Assembly (NCBI GenBank): GCA_010029175.1
Contig: RGNC01000131.1
Location: 1 to 6,001, forward strand
DNA length: 6,001 nucleotides
Source: Synechococcaceae bacterium WB8_1B_136
GTDB taxonomy: Bacteria > Cyanobacteriota > Cyanobacteriia > PCC-6307 > Cyanobiaceae
Reading direction: 5' to 3'
Below the pieces are notes generated by a model. It was not told the DNA's origin, made no database searches, and saw only the letters and a program-made list of their open reading frames with translations. Each line of letters starts with the position of its first letter. The first letter of the stretch is position 1. Positions 5,059-6,001 of this stretch are shown here, piece after piece. Both the position numbers and the translations under genes were made by a program.

Positions 5059-6001
5059 GTGCGCACCGTGCTGGTGGGGGCACCCATGGGCATCGGCGCC
5101 CTGGGAGTGGGCTTCGTGGCCCAGGGATTGATGCCTGGCTCGAACAACCTCAGCGGCCCGATGCTGGAGGCCATGCTTGAGGTGCCGCCGCCCCATGCGG
5201 CAGCCCGGGCCAACCCGCGGGACGACCTGCAGGGGGTGGCTGCGGAGCGTTCCAGCGGTCCTGCCGGCTCGATGGCCCTGAAGGAACCGGCCCGCGGCAC
5301 GCCCCTGAACCTGGAGATCCGCGTCGCCCTGCTCAACCAGGGGGGCAAGCCACGGCTGGGGGCCACTGGAGCCTGGTGGCTGCTCAGCCGTGATGGAACC
5401 GTGCTGCGCCAGGGCAGGGGAGGGGAAGGGCTCGATCTGGCCATGGAGGCGAATCTGCCCGCTGAGCTGTGGCTGGAAACCACGGCCAATGCAGCCGTGC
5501 TGGTGAATGGCCAGGCCTATGCCGGCCGGCTGCGGCTGGTGCGGGAGGAAACGGGCTGGCAAGTGGTGAACCATCTGCCGATGGAGGCCTACGTGGCCTC
5601 GGTGGTGGGGGCTGAGATGCCCAGCAGCTGGGATCTGGAGGCTCTGAAGGCCCAGGCGGTGGCGGCCCGCTCCTACGCCCTGGCGCAGATGGCCCGACCG
5701 GCCAGCGCCCACTGGCATCTGGGCGACACCACCCGCTGGCAGGCCTACCAGGGCCTCGCCAGCAGCACCGATCGCACCCGCCAGGCCGCCGCCGACACCG
5801 CCGGGCTGATCCTCAGCTACCAGGGGGGCATCGTGGAAAGCCTCTACGCGGCGAACAGCCAGATCAGCTGGGAGGCCCACGGAAACCTTGGCGCCAGCAT
5901 GAGTCAGGAGGGGGCCCAGGCCCTGGCCAGCCAGGGGCAGCGCTACAACGAAATCCTCGGGCACTACTACCGCGGAGCGTCTCTGGCACGCCTGCGGCAG
6001 G
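5059..6001 (+). CDS. SpoIID/LytB domain protein (3' truncated by window edge)
   Basis: SpoIID-type proteins are lytic transglycosylases acting on stem-peptide-free peptidoglycan; in non-sporulating cyanobacteria the role is presumably general cell-wall remodelling. The frame is open to the right edge (314 codons from GTG 5059). The first 25 residues form a hydrophobic signal or anchor segment (TVLVGAPMGIGALGVGFVA), so the domain should lie in the periplasm. A poorly conserved N-terminal region (about 30-165) precedes the SpoIID domain: LPMEAYVASVVGAEMPSSW with the likely catalytic Glu186, ALKAQAVAARSYAL at 195-208, YQGLASSTDRTRQAA, and SMSQEGAQAL starting at 280 followed by YNEILGHYYRG. The stretch between the first and last motifs is short for the family. 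The start is uncertain: ATG 4975 is in frame and would put an RRRRVR cluster before the hydrophobic segment, but it would overlap the PhzF gene by 73 bp. GTG 5059 follows the PhzF stop by 11 bp. Confidence 0.85.
   Translation, partial: MRTVLVGAPMGIGALGVGFVAQGLMPGSNNLSGPMLEAMLEVPPPHAAARANPRDDLQGVAAERSSGPAGSMALKEPARGTPLNLEIRVALLNQGGKPRLGATGAWWLLSRDGTVLRQGRGGEGLDLAMEANLPAELWLETTANAAVLVNGQAYAGRLRLVREETGWQVVNHLPMEAYVASVVGAEMPSSWDLEALKAQAVAARSYALAQMARPASAHWHLGDTTRWQAYQGLASSTDRTRQAAADTAGLILSYQGGIVESLYAANSQISWEAHGNLGASMSQEGAQALASQGQRYNEILGHYYRGASLARLRQ

Noticed and set aside
4768..5964. 398-codon open frame on the minus strand
   Set aside because: It lies antisense to the PhzF and SpoIID genes, both of which have clear family motifs. 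Its product is His/Pro/Gly/Ala-rich with no recognisable domain, as expected of a shadow frame in GC-rich DNA.
1..6001. HIP1 palindrome (GCGATCGC), common in many cyanobacteria
   Set aside because: I found only near matches (for example around 190 and 5768), no exact copy. Absence from 6 kb fits a picocyanobacterium but is weak evidence.

Overview
This window looks like chromosomal housekeeping DNA from a high-GC picocyanobacterium, most likely a Cyanobium-like or Synechococcus subcluster 5.2 organism. The assignment is an inference. It rests on strong G/C bias at third codon positions, very tight gene packing, the MetH and SpoIID sequence types, and two small proteins that resemble conserved picocyanobacterial hypotheticals. 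I see no mobile element, CRISPR array, tRNA, rRNA or sign of recent transfer.

Layout. Bases 2-2086 (+) hold the 3' part of metH, cobalamin-dependent methionine synthase. It is cut by the left edge and covers the end of the methyltetrahydrofolate domain, the cobalamin cap and Rossmann domains, a low-complexity linker and the reactivation domain. A 90-residue conserved hypothetical protein (2117-2389, +) follows after 30 bp. A GC-rich hairpin (2396-2422) separates it from a convergent small acidic protein (2421-2648, -). From about 2666 to the right edge there is a dense plus-strand cluster: a DUF2237-family protein (2666-3193), gpsA (3201-4127), a PhzF-family isomerase-like protein (4118-5047), and a SpoIID/LytB-domain protein (from about 5059) cut by the right edge.

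How the genes relate. metH and the small gene after it are probably co-transcribed, ending at the hairpin. The four genes on the right overlap or lie within about a dozen bases of each other, so they probably form one translationally coupled operon. Their recognisable roles are phospholipid precursor synthesis (GpsA) and cell-wall glycan processing (SpoIID), plus two enzymes or domains of unknown physiological role (DUF2237, PhzF-like). The only real regulatory space is around 2649-2795, between the divergent acidic-protein gene and the DUF2237 gene. The annotated 5' end of the DUF2237 gene is doubtful there. I found no convincing new biological system. The points worth following up are the DUF2237 start and function, the shortened SpoIID domain, the convergent hairpin and the small unknown proteins.
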